In this document: positions 62,285-64,000 of the stretch, piece after piece
How positions within the stretch are numbered: the first letter of the stretch is position 1
How the letters are laid out: each line of letters opens with the position of its first letter
Program-made: the position numbers and the translations under genes
Assembly (NCBI RefSeq): GCF_002263215.1
Contig: NZ_NLFK01000006.1
Coordinates: 1-64,000, forward strand
Length of the DNA: 64,000 bases
Origin: Actinobacillus seminis
GTDB lineage: Bacteria > Pseudomonadota > Gammaproteobacteria > Enterobacterales > Pasteurellaceae
Direction of reading: 5' to 3'
The notes under the pieces: generated by a model
The model's input: only the letters and a program-made list of their open reading frames with translations
What the model was told of the DNA's origin: nothing
Database searches by the model: none

Positions 62285-63421
62285 ATGATTGATTATGAAT
62301 TTCTACGTTTTATTTGGTGGATCTTAGTCGGTGTATTGCTTATTGGTTTTGCAGTAACTGATGGATTTGATATGGGGGTTTTAACTTTATTACCGTTTGT
62401 TGGTAAAAAAGATGTGGAAAGACGCATCATGATTAACTCTATCGCGCCGCACTGGGATGGAAATCAAGTTTGGTTATTAACCGCTGGTGGTGCAATGTTT
62501 GCTGCATGGCCGATTGTTTATGCTGCCTCTTTCTCTGGTTTTTATATTGCGATGATCCTTGTGCTTGCCGCCTTGTTTTTCCGTCCGGTAGGGTTAGAAT
62601 ATCGTGCTAAAATTGATAATCCAACGTGGCGTAAAGTATGGGACTGGGGGTTATTTATTGGTGGTTTTGTCCCTTCATTAGTGTTTGGTGTTGCCTTCGG
62701 TAATTTATTGCAAGGTGTTCCTTTTGAATTTAATGAACTAATGCAAGTGACTTACACTGGTTCATTCTTTGAATTGTTAAATCCGTTTGCCTTACTTTGC
62801 GGTTTGATAAGTTTGTCTATGTTGACGACTCAAGGCGGAGCATGGCTACAAATGAAAACCACTGCAGATTTACGTGATCGTGCTCGCTTGATCACTCAAG
62901 TGGGTGCCTTGGTGACCTTAATCACTTTTGTATTAGCCGGCGTATGGTTATATTTCGAAGACGGTTTTGTTGTCACTAGTGTCCTTGATCACAGCGCACC
63001 AGCCTCACCTTTGGGTAAAGAAGTAGCGATTCAAGCAGGCGCATGGTTTAACAATTACAATGAAATGCCGGTATTGTGGATCTTTCCAGCCTTGGCAGTT
63101 GTTGGTGCATTGTTGAATATTTTAGCATCTAAAGCCAACCGCAATGGGTTTGCTTTCTTCTTCTCATCATTAACTATGGCGGGGATTATTCTAACCTGTG
63201 GTATTGCCATGTTCCCATTTGTGATGCCATCTATTACTCATCCTGAAATGAGCTTGTTAATGTGGGATGCTACATCAAGTCAATGGACATTGACCTTGAT
63301 GTTAGGCTTTGCTTTAGTTTTCGTTGTGATCTTATTGGCTTACACTATTTGGTCATATGCGAAAATGTTCGGTCGCCTTGACAGTGAATTTATTGAAGAA
63401 AACAAAAACTCATTATACTAG
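62285..63421 (+). CDS. cydB: Cytochrome bd ubiquinol oxidase subunit II
   Basis: Membrane partner of CydA, 378 residues, eight or nine helices. Typical segments: DYEFLRFIWWILVGVLLIGF at the N-terminus, DGFDMGVLTLLPF, NSIAPHWDGNQVWLLTAGGAMFAAWP and MPSITHPEMSLLMWDATSS. It follows cydA by 14 bases. Confidence 0.96.
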   Translation: MIDYEFLRFIWWILVGVLLIGFAVTDGFDMGVLTLLPFVGKKDVERRIMINSIAPHWDGNQVWLLTAGGAMFAAWPIVYAASFSGFYIAMILVLAALFFRPVGLEYRAKIDNPTWRKVWDWGLFIGGFVPSLVFGVAFGNLLQGVPFEFNELMQVTYTGSFFELLNPFALLCGLISLSMLTTQGGAWLQMKTTADLRDRARLITQVGALVTLITFVLAGVWLYFEDGFVVTSVLDHSAPASPLGKEVAIQAGAWFNNYNEMPVLWIFPALAVVGALLNILASKANRNGFAFFFSSLTMAGIILTCGIAMFPFVMPSITHPEMSLLMWDATSSQWTLTLMLGFALVFVVILLAYTIWSYAKMFGRLDSEFIEENKNSLY

Positions 63422-63444
63422 TTCATGAAGTAAGGAGATAAATT

Positions 63445-63543
63445 ATGTTTTATGTATTATGGATAGTGGGTGTTTTGTTCACCATCATGTTAAGTGTCGT
63501 AATTACTATCGGTATTGAAAAAACCGGTAAATTTGATGAGTAA
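63445..63543 (+). CDS. cydX: Cytochrome bd small subunit CydX
   Basis: 32-residue single-helix subunit (MFYVLWIVGVLFTIMLSVVI, then TIGIEKTGKFDE) needed for stability of the oxidase. It has the conserved YxLWxxG and the following E. Shine-Dalgarno AAGGAG at 63431-63436; it lies 23 bases after cydB and overlaps the start of ybgE. Confidence 0.95.
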   Translation: MFYVLWIVGVLFTIMLSVVITIGIEKTGKFDE

Positions 63544-63832
63544 GTTGATGATCAATTCACTATACCAATTTACAAATAAGGGCTCTTGGCGAGCCCTTTC
63601 ATGTATCCTGGCGCTTGTTTTAACGTTCAGTTTGTTTTTTAACGTCAACGGTTTTGCCGGCACATTGCGATCTTTCTCACCTTATTTAATTATACTGGGG
63701 ATGTGGGCGATTATTACATTATGGATCCATGGTATGGGCTTTGTCATTAGAAAGCTACTGTGGAAAGCCTGTTTCTTACCGTTATTGAGTTATGTTATTT
63801 TGCTAATTATCGCATTATCGTCGTTGATTTAA
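63536..63832 (+). CDS. ybgE: Cyd operon protein YbgE
   Basis: Small membrane protein of the cyd-tol gene cluster with three hydrophobic helices (ALSCILALVLTFSLFF, LIILGMWAIITLWI, PLLSYVILLIIALSSL) and the motif THGMGFVIRK-like IHGMGFVIRK. The ATG at 63536 overlaps the cydX stop (ATGAGTAA); the ATG at 63548 is an alternative. About 98 residues. Function in oxidase assembly is not settled. Confidence 0.88.
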   Translation: MSKLMINSLYQFTNKGSWRALSCILALVLTFSLFFNVNGFAGTLRSFSPYLIILGMWAIITLWIHGMGFVIRKLLWKACFLPLLSYVILLIIALSSLI

Positions 63833-63967
63833 ACTTGATTTTAAACCCTAAAAAATTTTTTAAATTTAACCGCACTTTAGGGCTTGCGCATCCCAGTATG
63901 TCGCTCTAAAATACGCCAATTTTCTCTCTTAAATCAATATGGAAAATTAGTCAGGCAATATGCATAA

Positions 63968-64000
63968 ATGAATATCTTTACGTATCCTATTCGAGTATAT
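63968..64000 (+). CDS. ybgC: Start of acyl-CoA thioesterase YbgC (cut by window end)
   Basis: ATG at 63968 followed by eleven codons reading MNIFTYPIRVY, the family start of the Tol-Pal cluster thioesterase YbgC, which normally follows ybgE. Only these residues are present. The 135 bases before it include a weak CCCTAAA / TTTAGGG inverted repeat and an uptake core. Confidence 0.7.
   Translation, partial: MNIFTYPIRVY

Noticed and set aside
1-64000. CRISPR arrays, tRNA or rRNA genes, integrase/attachment sites
   Set aside because: No regularly spaced repeats, no cloverleaf-type sequences and no integrase gene were recognised by eye; a tRNA scan would settle the second.

Overview
The window is chromosomal DNA of a gamma-proteobacterium of the family Pasteurellaceae, in the group whose DNA uptake signal is the Haemophilus-type core AAGTGCGGT. 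That 9-mer and its complement ACCGCACTT recur throughout, often as inverted pairs serving as terminators. The gene content (short ArcB without PAS, 99-residue Fis, TamAB, cydABX-ybgE) and the low G+C fit. I cannot fix genus or species.

Layout. 1-2 kb: arcB. 2.4-6.3 kb: an inositol-catabolic iolD-iolE-iolG set with its own leader holding two matching palindromes, followed by wreckage of an AraC-type regulator. 7.2-14.3 kb (minus): clpX, clpP, purL (with a PurR box) and rluC, then divergent rne with a long leader. 17.9-22.3 kb: a phosphoethanolamine transferase, bcp (minus), dapA-bamC. 22.5-31.8 kb (minus): the conserved aroQ-accB-accC-yhdT-panF-prmA-dusB-fis block, interrupted between prmA and dusB by a decayed trimeric autotransporter adhesin, preceded by menC and a 46-residue membrane peptide. 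31.9-33.2 kb (minus): menB and a PRD-domain protein. 33.4-40.7 kb: tamA-tamB-ppx. 40.8-47.7 kb (minus): rpsB-tsf, ppiD and lon (sigma-32 promoter), with remnants of one IS481-like element on both sides of ppiD-lon. 48.3-56.6 kb (minus): an iron-uptake region with two TonB-dependent receptors, each behind a Fur-box-like sequence, and an M16 peptidase; one receptor plus the peptidase resembles the YddB-PqqL / FusA-FusC arrangement. 57-60.3 kb: yjgA/darP, pmbA, a strong candidate Fur-repressed small RNA, hpt and a small periplasmic protein. 60.7-63.8 kb: cydA-cydB-cydX-ybgE behind a perfect FNR box, then the first codons of ybgC at the window edge.

Two points dominate the unusual signals. First, the assembly carries technical damage: accB is split by a 61-base block containing the 20-base core of the Roche/454 B adaptor flanked by an inverted repeat, and fis, yhdT and the M16 peptidase each lose frame at A/T homopolymers, the typical 454 error. 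These genes should not be read as biologically inactivated without re-sequencing. Second, the intergenic region between pmbA and hpt holds a near-consensus sigma-70 promoter overlapped by a Fur box and followed about 100 bases later by an intrinsic terminator, with no reading frame: the layout of an iron-responsive sRNA.
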